Notes: a model not told the origin generated them from the sequence alone. DNA of 46,782 nucleotides from an uncultured Clostridia bacterium (GCA_930990065.1 CAKNOA010000015.1:1-46782); one strand, 5' to 3'; shown: positions 22,968 to 32,719, numbered from the stretch's first letter. A program made the numbers and translations.

Positions 22968-24923
22968 GTGAAACAGATCACCGTTGGCCTGCTGGCCCAT
23001 GTGGACGCCGGGAAGACCACGCTCACCGAACAGCTCTTGTACCAGTCCGGAGCCCTGCGTCAGGCGGGCAGTGTGGATGATGGCACGGCCCAGACAGACT
23101 TTCTGGAGGTGGAGCGCCGCCGGGGGATTTCCGTGCGGGCGTCGTCCACGGTATTGGGCCAGGGGGACTGGCAGATGAACCTGATCGATACCCCCGGCCA
23201 TGCCGATTTTGCCGCCGAAACCGAACGGGCGCTGCAGGTACTCGATATGGCCATCTTGGTGATTTCGGCGGTGGAGGGAGTCGAACCCCAAACCGAGGTG
23301 CTGTATGATGCAATCCGGCAAACCGGCACCCGCGTGCTCTATTTTCTCAATAAGACCGATCGCACCGGCAGCCGCACCCGGGATATTACCGAAGAATTAC
23401 GCCACATGGGGACGGTGCCTATTTTGTGCCTGACGGATTTGGAAGGGGAAGGGACCCGGGATGTCCGGGTACGTTTGCGAAGCCTGAGTGAACCCGATTT
23501 TCGCGAAGAAGTCATGGAAGCGGTGACCCTGCAGAACGAAGAAATGCTCGAAGCGTATGTGTCCGGCACGCCAATCAGCGACGAAGAGCTATGGGCCGCT
23601 TTGCAGGAACAGGTAGAAAAGGGGCAAATCGAACTGCTTCTCATGGGCAGCGCCAAACAGGGGATGGGGGTAAAAGAGCTGCTTTCTGCGCTGAAAACCT
23701 TTGCAAAGCCCGTGTGCAACCGGACGGACGATGCCCTGTCGGGGATAATCTACCGGGTCACCCACGATAAAGCGATGGGACGGGTTGCTCACGTGCGGCT
23801 GTTTGGCGGGTCCCTTGCCTGCCGGGATACGGTAAAACTGCCGTCGGGGGAAGAAGAGAAGATTTCCCAAATCCGCCGGTATACCGGCAGCCGCTTTGTG
23901 GATTTGCCGCGTATATCCCGGGGGGATGTGGCCGCCTTATGCGGGCTGCACCACTGTAAAGCCGGGGATATTTTGGGTGAAATCGCCGGTCAAACGGGCA
24001 TGGAACTTTCCGTGCCGCTATGGAAAGTGCGGGTGATTCCCCAAAAGCCGGAGGAATACGAAGCACTGGGCATAGCACTGGAAGAACTTTCGGCCGAAGA
24101 CCCCAAACTGCAATTGGAGCGCATCCCCGAAGAGCGGGAACTGGATATTGCCATCACCGGCACCATGCAGGAAGAAATTTTGCAGGCGCTGCTCCAGAGC
24201 CGGTACGGGCTCGCGGCTTCGTTTTCCAGCCCCACCGTGATCTATAAAGAAACGCCGGCCGCCCCCGGGCGGGGGTATACGGCCTATACCATGCCCAAAC
24301 CGTGCTGGGCGATTATTGAACTGGCGATCGAACCGGGTCCCCGGGGGTCGGGGCTGCATTTTTCTTCCCACGTTCCCAATGACCAGATTTTTTACCGGTA
24401 TCAAAACCATATCCGCCAGTGCTTGCCCCGGGCGTTGCAGCAGGGGCTGTATAACTGGGAAGTGATCGACCTGTCTGTCACGCTCACGGGTGGTTCTCAT
24501 CACACCGTGCATACGCATCCACTCGATTTCTTTTTAGCTACCCCCATGGCTGTCATGGACGGGCTTACCCATACGGGTACCGTTTTACTGGAACCGATCC
24601 AGCGGGTGCGCCTGTCCGCGCCGGAAGCGTGTTTAGGCAAGGTAATAGGTGATATGATCACTCTGCGGGGTACCTATGACACACCCGTTATCCATCAGGG
24701 GCGTTTTACCATGGAATGCCGGATACCGGCGGCTACCTTTCTTTCCTATCCCGTGCGGTTTATGGCGCTGTCCGGCGGGCGGGGCAGTGTGAGCGCCCGG
24801 TTTGACGGGTATGAACCGTGCCCGCCGGCATGCGGCGCGGTAGCCCGCCGCCGGGGCGTGAATCCTCTGGACCGGGAAAAATGGATTCTAACCCAGCGTA
24901 GTGCCATGACGGAAGGAAAATAA
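22968..24923 (+). CDS. TetM/OtrA-like translation factor GTPase (ribosomal protection family)
   Basis: A 651-residue EF-G-like GTPase, close in length to TetM/TetO (about 640). The G motifs are AHVDAGKT (10-17), RRRGIS, DTPGHADF and NKTD, with the GSAKQGMGVKEL segment as G5. Domains II to V follow in the EF-G order, with domain IV carrying TPMAVMDGL. The C-terminus ends ARRRGVNPLDREKWILTQR, resembling OtrA-type and uncharacterised family members rather than the mobile TetM/O/W group. GTG 22968 follows AAAGGAAGG at six bases; the open frame before it has no ribosome binding site. It may rescue tetracycline-blocked ribosomes or serve another ribosome function. Resistance cannot be concluded. 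Confidence 0.85.
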   Translation: MKQITVGLLAHVDAGKTTLTEQLLYQSGALRQAGSVDDGTAQTDFLEVERRRGISVRASSTVLGQGDWQMNLIDTPGHADFAAETERALQVLDMAILVISAVEGVEPQTEVLYDAIRQTGTRVLYFLNKTDRTGSRTRDITEELRHMGTVPILCLTDLEGEGTRDVRVRLRSLSEPDFREEVMEAVTLQNEEMLEAYVSGTPISDEELWAALQEQVEKGQIELLLMGSAKQGMGVKELLSALKTFAKPVCNRTDDALSGIIYRVTHDKAMGRVAHVRLFGGSLACRDTVKLPSGEEEKISQIRRYTGSRFVDLPRISRGDVAALCGLHHCKAGDILGEIAGQTGMELSVPLWKVRVIPQKPEEYEALGIALEELSAEDPKLQLERIPEERELDIAITGTMQEEILQALLQSRYGLAASFSSPTVIYKETPAAPGRGYTAYTMPKPCWAIIELAIEPGPRGSGLHFSSHVPNDQIFYRYQNHIRQCLPRALQQGLYNWEVIDLSVTLTGGSHHTVHTHPLDFFLATPMAVMDGLTHTGTVLLEPIQRVRLSAPEACLGKVIGDMITLRGTYDTPVIHQGRFTMECRIPAATFLSYPVRFMALSGGRGSVSARFDGYEPCPPACGAVARRRGVNPLDREKWILTQRSAMTEGK

Positions 24924-24957
24924 AAAAGCGGTATGGAAAAACCATACCGCTTTTTTT
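24922..24957. terminator. Bidirectional intrinsic terminator
   Basis: A 15-bp stem (24922-24936 with 24942-24956), an AAAAA loop and T/A tracts on both sides. It is shared by the convergent GTPase and M3 peptidase genes. Confidence 0.92.
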
Positions 24958-24973
24958 ATTTTGGCACCGGTGT

Positions 24974-26671
24974 TTATTCGGTGACTTCTGTTTTTTCGAT
25001 TTCTTCAATCGCCGCTTTGGCGCAGGCGGCTACGCTGCCTTCTTCAAAGGGATTGTGCAGGTGTGCCAGCTGCAGCAATTCAAAATAGCCACGGCTGCCG
25101 CCAGCGCAGCACAGGTTGTAGTAATCCTGCCAGGCGCTTTCGCGGTTTTCCTGCATTTTGGTGTAAAAGTCAAAGGCGCCCATCTGAGCCAGGGCGTAGT
25201 CGATATAATAGAACGGGAACAGGAAGATGTGCTGTTTCTGCATCCAGAAGCCGCCTTCCTCCAAAAACGCGTTGCCGTCGTAATCACGCCAGGGCATATA
25301 TTCCTTTTCAATGCTGCGCCACAGGGTACGGCGGTCTTTGGCACTCATTTTCGGGTTTTCAAAGACCTTGTGCTGGAATTCATCCACGCACACCAGGTAC
25401 GGAATGGAGGACAGCGTGTCGCGCAGGTGGCCATAGCGGTATTTATCCGCATCTTTGCCAAAGAATTTGTCCATCCAGGGGTACGTGAACAGTTCCATGC
25501 TCATGGAGTGGATTTCGTCAATGCAGTAGTTCGACCAGGCATATTCGCTCAAATCGTACCGGCGCATGGAGTTGTACGCCATAAAGGCATGGCCCGCTTC
25601 GTGGGTGAGCACGTCCACGTCAGCGCTGGTGCCGTTAAAATTGCTGAAGATAAACGGCGCTTTGTAGCTTTCCAGCGACGTGCAGTACCCGCCGGGGCGC
25701 TTGCCGGGTTTGGATTCCAAATCGAACAGGTCGTACTGTACCATGAAATCGAAAAATTCGCCGGTTTCTTTGGACAGCGCGTGGTACATCTGCCGGGCGC
25801 TTTCGATCATTTCTTTGGTGGTAGCGTGGGGCGCGGCGTTGCCGTCGGCAAAGAACAGGGGTTCATCATAGTAACGCAGTTTGTCCACGCCCAGCCGTTT
25901 GGCCTGAGCGGCGCGCACTTTGGCGGCAGCGGGGGTGATCACTTCTTTGACCTGGCGGCGGAAAGCAGCCATCATGTCGGGATTGAATTCTGATTTCTGG
26001 GTATCCAAATACGCCAGTTCCCAGTAATTTTTCATCTCCAGCTTTTCGGCCATGCGGCAGCGCACCGCGATCATGCGGTCATAAATATCGTCGAGTTTAT
26101 CGGAAATACTCTCGTACAGCTGAGCCCATTTTTCAAAGGCTTCCCGGCGTTCTTCGCGGTCGGTGCTGTTCATGTGCTTGAGCAGCCCATAGAAATTGCA
26201 GGTTTCGCCGCGGAATTCGATGGAACTGGTGGCCGACAGTTTGCTATATTCGGTGCACAGGGATGCTTCTTCCACCCGGTCTTCAATAATGGCCGGATCC
26301 TGGGCGCGGCTTTCGGCTTCCAGTTTACGGAACAGCTCGTGCCCGAATTCTTTTTCAAAATCGGGGCGGAAGGAGGAATGCAGCAGTGCCTGGGTCCATG
26401 CTTTTTCCATGGGCAGCAGCCGCGGCATCTGGCCGTCGAGGTATTCCATTTCTTTTTCATAAAACGCGTCGGTGGTGTCGATAGTGTTGCGCACGTGGGC
26501 AACCGAAGCGGCCGTTTGCAGGTCGCGGTACATGGTTTCTTTTTCCATCAATAGCGCGCGGGCTTCTGCGTAGGAACCGGCATTTTTCAGCTTTTCGACC
26601 AGCGTTTCCAGCTGGCGGCCTACGCCTTCCACATCGGGGCGTTTATAGGGCAGATCACAAAATTTTTGCAT
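24974..26671 (-). CDS. M3-family oligoendopeptidase (PepF-like, second copy)
   Basis: A 565-residue zinc metallopeptidase. The zinc site H357-E-A-G-H361 lies in DVLTHEAGHAFMAYNSM, and IDEIHSMSMELFTYPWM supplies the third ligand Glu. It belongs to the branch often annotated as M3 family oligoendopeptidase and differs throughout from the PepF at 14629. I chose ATG 26671 (MQKFCDLPY) because AAAGGAGG lies ten bases upstream; the longer frame lacks a site and extends to the promoter. Single-gene unit. Role: turnover of short peptides in the cytosol. Confidence 0.9.
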   Translation of the reverse strand: MQKFCDLPYKRPDVEGVGRQLETLVEKLKNAGSYAEARALLMEKETMYRDLQTAASVAHVRNTIDTTDAFYEKEMEYLDGQMPRLLPMEKAWTQALLHSSFRPDFEKEFGHELFRKLEAESRAQDPAIIEDRVEEASLCTEYSKLSATSSIEFRGETCNFYGLLKHMNSTDREERREAFEKWAQLYESISDKLDDIYDRMIAVRCRMAEKLEMKNYWELAYLDTQKSEFNPDMMAAFRRQVKEVITPAAAKVRAAQAKRLGVDKLRYYDEPLFFADGNAAPHATTKEMIESARQMYHALSKETGEFFDFMVQYDLFDLESKPGKRPGGYCTSLESYKAPFIFSNFNGTSADVDVLTHEAGHAFMAYNSMRRYDLSEYAWSNYCIDEIHSMSMELFTYPWMDKFFGKDADKYRYGHLRDTLSSIPYLVCVDEFQHKVFENPKMSAKDRRTLWRSIEKEYMPWRDYDGNAFLEEGGFWMQKQHIFLFPFYYIDYALAQMGAFDFYTKMQENRESAWQDYYNLCCAGGSRGYFELLQLAHLHNPFEEGSVAACAKAAIEEIEKTEVTE

Positions 26672-26730
26672 GGGTTTATGGCCTCCTTTATTAGTTTGGT
26701 GGCCGGTTTTCCGGCATTCAAACATTTTTT

Positions 26731-26759
26731 ATTTTACTACGGAATAGGGCAAAATACAA
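26731..26759 (-). promoter_or_regulatory. Promoter of the second M3 peptidase gene
   Basis: On the minus strand: TTGTAT (26759-26754), a 17-base spacer and TAAAAT (26736-26731). Confidence 0.7.
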
Positions 26760-26787
26760 CCCGCCTCAAAACTATGCTGGCAGCTTA

Positions 26788-26817
26788 TTGAAAACGAAAA
26801 CCTCACTGTGTTATCAT
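26788..26817 (+). promoter_or_regulatory. Promoter of the LRR gene at 26846
   Basis: TTGAAA (26788-26793), an 18-base spacer and TATCAT (26812-26817). Confidence 0.6.
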
Positions 26818-26845
26818 ATACAAAAAAGGAAGGGAGTCCTTTGCG

Positions 26846-27880
26846 ATGATCGTAAATTCTGTGGGAATTCGTGTAGAAGAAAAGGGGAAAGAACCGATCG
26901 ATTTCTGTATGGCGCTGGATAACGAAGAATGGGCGGTTGTAGCCCAAAATCCGGCCCTCTTTGACAAAGTGACCAGTGTAAAAAAACTGCTTGCGCGGCT
27001 ACCGTTGGCCTTTGAGGATCCGGCTGCCGACGATGAAGAAGACGAAGAGCCCCGGGACATGATCCGCGATTTTGACTATGAAAACGCGTTCTCAAAATTC
27101 TGCCGGCAAGCAGAAAAACTTTCAAAAATCGACGAAGCCCTGCTCTATGCCACCAATGACCGTGGGCATGCGGTGGAAGTTTCATACGTGCGGTATGATT
27201 TTATAGGCGGCCGGTTCCTTATTGGGCAGGAACGTATCGATGAAATGGACTCGTGGCGCGATGTGTTCTTGGCCCGCATGAACGAGAAAGACGGAGGACA
27301 GGCCTACAACTATGACGTACGGTTTGACCCCGCAAAAAAGCGGGCCACCAAAAAGAAACCCGCTTCGCCTCTCGTGATCGAAAACGATGTGGTGATAGGG
27401 GTACGGGACGACCAAAATCCCACCGAAATCGTGGTGCCCGATGGGGTAACCGAAATTGGTGCGTTTGCGTTTGCCAATCTTGAGCAGATCCGGCGGGTAA
27501 TGCTGCCAGGCAGTGTGCGGATCATCCATGAAAAAGCATTTTCTGACTGTGAGAATCTAAAAGAAATGATTTTACCCGAAGGGGTAGAGCAAATCGGAAT
27601 CGCGGCGTTTGAAAACACCGGCCTTGAAAAGCTTTCCCTGCCCGATTCCCTTACCTTTATCGCGGACTTGGCCTTTGCCGGGTGCGAGTACATTACCTGG
27701 CTGCGCCTGAGCCGGGGCATCAAAGATTACACCCAGTGTGCATGGTATCTGGAAACAGACGAAGACGAACCGCTGACCCTTCTTTTGCCGAAAGGCTGCT
27801 CGCCCGAAGAGTTTACCGTGAGCGAAGACGAAGATTTCTGGGAGCAGGACGGACTGATTGTGAAAAGCGAATCGGATTAA
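26846..27880 (+). CDS. Cytosolic leucine-rich repeat protein with unrecognised N-terminal domain
   Basis: A 344-residue protein without signal peptide or membrane segment. Residues 1-165 form a globular domain I do not recognise, including an acidic stretch DDEEDEEP (about 62-69) and FDYENAFSKFCRQAEKLSK. A basic linker (KKRATKKKP) leads to four LRR_5 repeats (about 190-285), for example VPDGVTEIGAFAFANL and LPEGVEQIGIAAF. The rest is acidic. It is not a paralogue of the 2044 LRR gene outside the repeats. ATG 26846 follows GGAAGGGAG. Function unknown; LRR_5 repeats usually bind proteins. Confidence 0.75.
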   Translation: MIVNSVGIRVEEKGKEPIDFCMALDNEEWAVVAQNPALFDKVTSVKKLLARLPLAFEDPAADDEEDEEPRDMIRDFDYENAFSKFCRQAEKLSKIDEALLYATNDRGHAVEVSYVRYDFIGGRFLIGQERIDEMDSWRDVFLARMNEKDGGQAYNYDVRFDPAKKRATKKKPASPLVIENDVVIGVRDDQNPTEIVVPDGVTEIGAFAFANLEQIRRVMLPGSVRIIHEKAFSDCENLKEMILPEGVEQIGIAAFENTGLEKLSLPDSLTFIADLAFAGCEYITWLRLSRGIKDYTQCAWYLETDEDEPLTLLLPKGCSPEEFTVSEDEDFWEQDGLIVKSESD

Positions 27881-27884
27881 AAAG

Positions 27885-27945
27885 ACCGGTTTTCTGTAGA
27901 AGCCGCACCCTTTTGGGAGCGATTGACGGAAAACCGGTTTCCTTT
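27885..27945 (+). terminator. Long inverted repeat, possible terminator of the LRR gene
   Basis: ACCGGTTTTC (27885-27894) and GAAAACCGGT (27929-27938) are perfect complements separated by 34 bases, followed by TTCCTTTT. The right arm lies in the spacer of the sbcD promoter, so the two elements overlap. Confidence 0.55.
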
Positions 27946-27951
27946 TATAAT
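27923..27951 (+). promoter_or_regulatory. Promoter of sbcD-sbcC-uridine kinase operon
   Basis: TTGACG (27923-27928), a 17-base spacer and TATAAT (27946-27951), 28 bases before sbcD. Confidence 0.85.
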
Positions 27952-27979
27952 AAAATCAACTTTATGAAGGGGGAAGGAC

Positions 27980-29104
27980 ATGAAACTCGTTCATCTGTCC
28001 GATCTTCACATCGGAAAAAATGTCAATGGATACGCCATGCTGGAAGACCAGAAGGCTATTTTTACCCAGATTTTAACGATCATTCAAGAGGAAGCGCCCG
28101 AAGCGGTGCTGCTGTGTGGCGATATTTACGATAAAACCACCCCATCGGCGGAAGCCATGGCGCTGTTTGACTGGTTTTTGACGGAACTGGCCGGGGACGG
28201 GCGCACGGTGCTGCTCATCAGCGGGAACCATGATTCCGCCGAACGGTTGACGGTCGGGGCCCGGCTGATGGAAAAAAGCCGGGTGTATATGGCCCCGGTG
28301 TATACGGGCGCTTTGCAGCAAATCACGCTGCAAGACCAGTTTGGCCCGGTCACCTTTACGCTTTTGCCGTTTTTGCGGCCGGCGGTGGTGCGGGCAGCCT
28401 GGCCGGACGAAACGGTGGAAAGCACCAGTGATGCCGTGCGGGTGGCGCTTTCCCACTGCCCACCGGATGAGCCGGGGGGGCGGCAGGTGCTTTTATGCCA
28501 CCAGTTTGTGTCGGGGGCTTCTTCCTGCGATTCGGAAGAAAAGCACATTGGCGGCTTGGAAGCGGTGGAAACCGATTTGTTTCAGCCGTTTGATTATGTG
28601 GCGCTGGGCCATTTGCACAACCCCCAAAAGGTGGGGCGGGAAACCGTGCGGTATTGCGGTACGCCGCTGAAATACTCGTTTTCCGAAGCCCATGCCCAAA
28701 AGAGCGTGACGGTGGTTACCCTGGAAGAAAAGGGAAAGACCCAAATCCGCACCGTGCCCCTGCACCCGCGGTATGATATGCGCCGCCTTAAAGGTTCCTT
28801 TGCCGAACTCATGGAACAGGCCAGCGATGATTATGTCCAGCTGACCCTAACGGATGAAACGGAAATTCCCAATGCGTATAACCGGCTGCGGGAAAAGTAT
28901 GCCCATATTATGATTTTGGAATACGACAACACCCGCACCAGGGCCCAGGCCGATTTTTCCCATGTGACCAGCGAACGGGAAAAAAGTGAACTGGAACTGT
29001 TTGGGGAGCTTTTTTACCAGCAAAACGGCCGGGCTATGAGTGAAAGCCAACAGGCGTATATGGATGCTTTGCTGCGCGAGCTAAAGGAGGGAGAAGAATC
29101 ATGA
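27980..29104 (+). CDS. sbcD: Exonuclease SbcCD, nuclease subunit SbcD (Mre11 homologue)
   Basis: A 374-residue calcineurin-like phosphoesterase that with SbcC cleaves DNA hairpins and protein-blocked ends in double-strand break repair. Metal-binding motifs are D8-L-H10, G47-D48 in GDIYDKT, G82-N-H-D85 and later CHQF plus GHLHNP. ATG 27980 follows AAGGGGGAAGG. Its last four bases overlap sbcC (ATGA), the standard arrangement for equal synthesis of the two subunits. Confidence 0.96.
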   Translation: MKLVHLSDLHIGKNVNGYAMLEDQKAIFTQILTIIQEEAPEAVLLCGDIYDKTTPSAEAMALFDWFLTELAGDGRTVLLISGNHDSAERLTVGARLMEKSRVYMAPVYTGALQQITLQDQFGPVTFTLLPFLRPAVVRAAWPDETVESTSDAVRVALSHCPPDEPGGRQVLLCHQFVSGASSCDSEEKHIGGLEAVETDLFQPFDYVALGHLHNPQKVGRETVRYCGTPLKYSFSEAHAQKSVTVVTLEEKGKTQIRTVPLHPRYDMRRLKGSFAELMEQASDDYVQLTLTDETEIPNAYNRLREKYAHIMILEYDNTRTRAQADFSHVTSEREKSELELFGELFYQQNGRAMSESQQAYMDALLRELKEGEES

Positions 29105-32100
29105 GACCGCTTTCACTGACCCTTTCGGCCTTTGGCCCCTATGCCGGCCGGTGCGACATCCCGTTTTGGAAATTGGGGGAAGAAGGGCTATATCTGATTA
29201 CCGGGGATACCGGTGCGGGCAAAACCATGATTTTTGACGCCATTGTATTTGCCCTGTATGGAGAAACGGGCAGCGAGCGAAAAGGCAGCACGCTGCGCAG
29301 TTTGTACGCGAAACCTGATGCCGAAACCTTTGTGGAACTGAAGTTTTTGTGCAAAGAAAAAACCTATACCATCCGCCGTTCCCCGGATTATGTCCGTCCC
29401 AAAAAACGGGGGGAAGGGATCATTCACCAGGGGGCTTCGGTGCAGCTGACGTTTTCCGGCGGACAGCCCCCTGTGACCACTCTGAAAGAGGCCACTGCCC
29501 GCGTGACCGAAATCGTGGGGCTGGATAAGGATCAGTTCATGCAAATCGCCATGATCGCCCAGGGCCAGTTCCGGCAACTCTTACTGGCCAAAACCAACGA
29601 CCGGGTGGCCATTTTGCAGAAGATCTTTGGGACTACCCTCTATAGCCGGGTACAGGACCGCCTGCGCCGGGAGGCAGGGGAGCAAAAAGATGCCTACCGC
29701 CGGAGGCTGCAAAGTTTGGGGCAGTACGCCGAAACCGTGCAGCCGCGAAAAGACGAGGAAAAGGAACAGCTGCTCATGATGGCCCAGAGCTTCTATAGCG
29801 GCAGCGAAAACCGGCTCGATGAATTAAAACAGCTGCTGCAAACCAGTGTGCTGCAGGATGGGACGGAAGAAGAGAATAAGCAGCAGGAAGAAAAGCGCCT
29901 GGATGAAGAGAGCCGCCAGACTGAACAAAACCGGAAAAAGGCCCAAAAGCATCAAGAAGATGAAAAACGGCTAGCGGATATGCGGAAAGCCTTACAAAAA
30001 GCGCAGGAATTGGAGCAGCAAGCCGAAGCCAGCCTGCAGGAAGAAAATGAAAAAGAACCCAGACGCCGGGCGATTCAGGAAAAACTGGGGGTGCTCAAAC
30101 AGGAAGAACCCCGTTACAGGGAGCTGGAAGAACGGCGCAAGGAAGGCGAAAAAGCCGCTGCCAGTTGGCAATCGGCCGATAAAACCCGGCAGGAATGGGA
30201 ACAAAAACGGGATGAGCTGCAAAAAACGCAGGAAGAAGAAAAGAAACGCCTTCTCGATTTAGGCAACCCCCAGGCCGAAGTCAGCCGCCTGGAAAAGGAA
30301 GAAGAAGCCGCCGCCCAGCAGCACAAACGGATCGAAACCCTGTTCCAGCGGGACTCCGATCATCGAGAGGCCGCCAAAGCCCATCAGGCGAACCGGGAAG
30401 CGCTGGAAAAACAGCAAAATGAAAACAAAAAACATTCCTCCCGGGGTGACGAATTGGTGGGGCTGCTCGCAAGGCTTACCCAGGAATGGCCCCAGTATGC
30501 CAGTATACAGCAAGAAGAAGAGGCGGTGGGCCAGGAAGCAACGCGCCTTGAAAAGGAGAAAACAGCCGTTGAGCAGCAGAAGACGGACTATGAAAACGCT
30601 CACCGCGCCCTACAGGAATTAGACGAAAAAGTAAAACAGCTGCATGACCCCCAAGCGGACCTTTTGCGCCTGGAACGGGAAAAGCAGCAAATAGAACAAG
30701 AAGATACCCGGCTGCAAAACGTCGTAGAAGCCCAACGGGAATGGGAAAAGGCCCGGGAAAACCGGGAGGCAACAGCCAAAACCGCCCAGGAGGCCATTTT
30801 AACGGCACAAAAATGGGACGAGGAATTTACCCGCTGCAACCGGCTGTTTTTGGCCTCCCAAGCGGGGATTTTGGCCGAAACATTGCGGGAAAAGGAACCC
30901 TGCCCGGTGTGCGGCTCTATCCATCACCCGGCGCCGGCTACCAGGCCCCAGCAGGCCCCCACCCAGGCCCAGTGGGACGAAACCCGCCATAAACGGGATG
31001 AAGCCGAAAAAGAGTCCATTGCCGCCTCCACAGCCGCCCGCCATGCGCAGGAACAGTATGGGGACTGTGAAGCACAGCGGCAGCAGGCCCTAGAGGAAGC
31101 TTTCCCCCAGGGGGCCGAAGAGGGATGGGCTCAGAAAGTGCCGGAGCGGCTGCACTGGCTGCAGGAACAAAAAGGAAAACTAGAAGAAACCAGCAAAGCC
31201 CGGCAGCAGGATGCCGACAACAAGAAAAAGTGGGAAGAAGACCTGCAAAAACGGCGCCAGGCTCTGGACGAACAGGAAACGAACCTGCAAAAACGGGAAG
31301 CGGACTATCGGGAAGCGAGTGCCCGGCTAAAAGCCCGCCAAGGGGCGTTGCAGCAGCAAAAAGCGCAGCTGCTGTTCCCCACGGCCGAACAGGCGTCAGG
31401 GGCGAAAGAACAGGCCCTTAAGGAACAGCGCGTGATTGTTGCCGGGCAGGAGAGGGAAAAGGAACTGGACCGGAAAACGGCCGCCTCAAAAGAACGGGCC
31501 GACAATGCCCAAAACCAGCTGTCCCAGGAACTCGCGAGCTTTTTTGGCGAAGACGTACCGCAGGACTGGTTTGAAAAGCTGCAAAAAGCCCGGGACGAGC
31601 AGGAAGCCCGGCGCCTTTCCTTACAAAAACAGCGGGAAAAGGCCGAAAACGACCGGCAGGAAGAAACGAAGCTGCTCGCTTCCACGAAGGAGCGGGACGA
31701 GGAGCTACAAAAGGCCCAGCGGGAAGCGTCCGAATGGGCGCAAAAAGCGGCTACTTTAAAGGAGAGACTCGAACGCTTGCGCGAAGAATACAAAGAGCGC
31801 AGCCGCACCCTATCTTGTAAGGATCAAAAACAGGCCGAAAATCTTCGGCAAACGTTGCAAGGAGAGCTGTCCGCTCTGGAGCAGGCCCTGAAAGACGCCC
31901 GGGAAGCGGCCGAAAGAGCCCGCACCGAAACCCAGCGGCAGGCGGGTGCCGTCAAGGAACTGGCGGCCCAGCTGGAACAGGAACCTGTTTGGGACCCGGA
32001 AGCCTTGCTCCGGCAGGAACAGGAGCAGAAAAGCGCCCTAATAGCTCTGCGAAAAGAAAAAGAAGCCCTGCACGCCCGGCGGCAGCATAACGAATTGCTG

Positions 32101-32700
32101 CAAAATAATATCCAGACGCAAGCCGAACAGCTGCAGCAGGCGGAAGAAAAGGTCCGGTTTTTGCAGGAACTGGCCGACACGGCTTGCGGCAGCGTGACCG
32201 GCAAAGCCAAAGTGAAGTTTGAAGCGTACGTACAGATGCACTATTTTGATGAAATTTTGTACTGTGCCAACCTGCATTTGCGGGATATGACCCGGGGCCA
32301 GTACGAGCTGATGCGCCGCCAGAGCGAAAGCAGCTCGGACCAGGGGCTGGAGCTCAATGTGCTGGATCACTGGAACGGCACCCAGCGGGAAGTTGCGACA
32401 CTGTCCGGCGGGGAATCGTTCAAAGCCTCGCTGTCGCTGGCGTTGGGGCTTTCCGACGTGGTACAAAACCAGGCCGGCGGCGTGCAGCTGGATACCATGT
32501 TTGTGGATGAGGGGTTCGGGTCGTTGGACCCCGATTCGCTGGATATGGCCATGGACCTGCTCAGCGGACTGGCCGGGGCGCACCGGCAGGTGGGGATTAT
32601 TTCCCATGTGCGGGAACTGAGCGACCGCATCGGCAAAAAAATCCTGGTCACAAAACAGGATGTATCCGGCAGCCAGATCCACTGGCAGCTGGATGACTAA
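29101..32700 (+). CDS. sbcC: Exonuclease SbcCD, ATPase subunit SbcC (Rad50 homologue)
   Basis: A 1199-residue SMC-like ATPase. Walker A is GDTGAGKT near residue 38; two long coiled coils rich in Glu, Gln, Lys and Arg flank the zinc hook C601-P-V-C604. The C-terminal head has the signature LSGGESFKASLSLALG and Walker B MFVDEGFGSLD. It bridges and unwinds DNA ends for SbcD. The length is somewhat above typical (1000-1100), because of long arms. The coding sequence of the arms is low-complexity and purine-rich. The start overlaps sbcD by four bases. Confidence 0.96.
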   Translation: MRPLSLTLSAFGPYAGRCDIPFWKLGEEGLYLITGDTGAGKTMIFDAIVFALYGETGSERKGSTLRSLYAKPDAETFVELKFLCKEKTYTIRRSPDYVRPKKRGEGIIHQGASVQLTFSGGQPPVTTLKEATARVTEIVGLDKDQFMQIAMIAQGQFRQLLLAKTNDRVAILQKIFGTTLYSRVQDRLRREAGEQKDAYRRRLQSLGQYAETVQPRKDEEKEQLLMMAQSFYSGSENRLDELKQLLQTSVLQDGTEEENKQQEEKRLDEESRQTEQNRKKAQKHQEDEKRLADMRKALQKAQELEQQAEASLQEENEKEPRRRAIQEKLGVLKQEEPRYRELEERRKEGEKAAASWQSADKTRQEWEQKRDELQKTQEEEKKRLLDLGNPQAEVSRLEKEEEAAAQQHKRIETLFQRDSDHREAAKAHQANREALEKQQNENKKHSSRGDELVGLLARLTQEWPQYASIQQEEEAVGQEATRLEKEKTAVEQQKTDYENAHRALQELDEKVKQLHDPQADLLRLEREKQQIEQEDTRLQNVVEAQREWEKARENREATAKTAQEAILTAQKWDEEFTRCNRLFLASQAGILAETLREKEPCPVCGSIHHPAPATRPQQAPTQAQWDETRHKRDEAEKESIAASTAARHAQEQYGDCEAQRQQALEEAFPQGAEEGWAQKVPERLHWLQEQKGKLEETSKARQQDADNKKKWEEDLQKRRQALDEQETNLQKREADYREASARLKARQGALQQQKAQLLFPTAEQASGAKEQALKEQRVIVAGQEREKELDRKTAASKERADNAQNQLSQELASFFGEDVPQDWFEKLQKARDEQEARRLSLQKQREKAENDRQEETKLLASTKERDEELQKAQREASEWAQKAATLKERLERLREEYKERSRTLSCKDQKQAENLRQTLQGELSALEQALKDAREAAERARTETQRQAGAVKELAAQLEQEPVWDPEALLRQEQEQKSALIALRKEKEALHARRQHNELLQNNIQTQAEQLQQAEEKVRFLQELADTACGSVTGKAKVKFEAYVQMHYFDEILYCANLHLRDMTRGQYELMRRQSESSSDQGLELNVLDHWNGTQREVATLSGGESFKASLSLALGLSDVVQNQAGGVQLDTMFVDEGFGSLDPDSLDMAMDLLSGLAGAHRQVGIISHVRELSDRIGKKILVTKQDVSGSQIHWQLDD

Positions 32701-32719
32701 AGAAAAAGGGGGAATGCGT

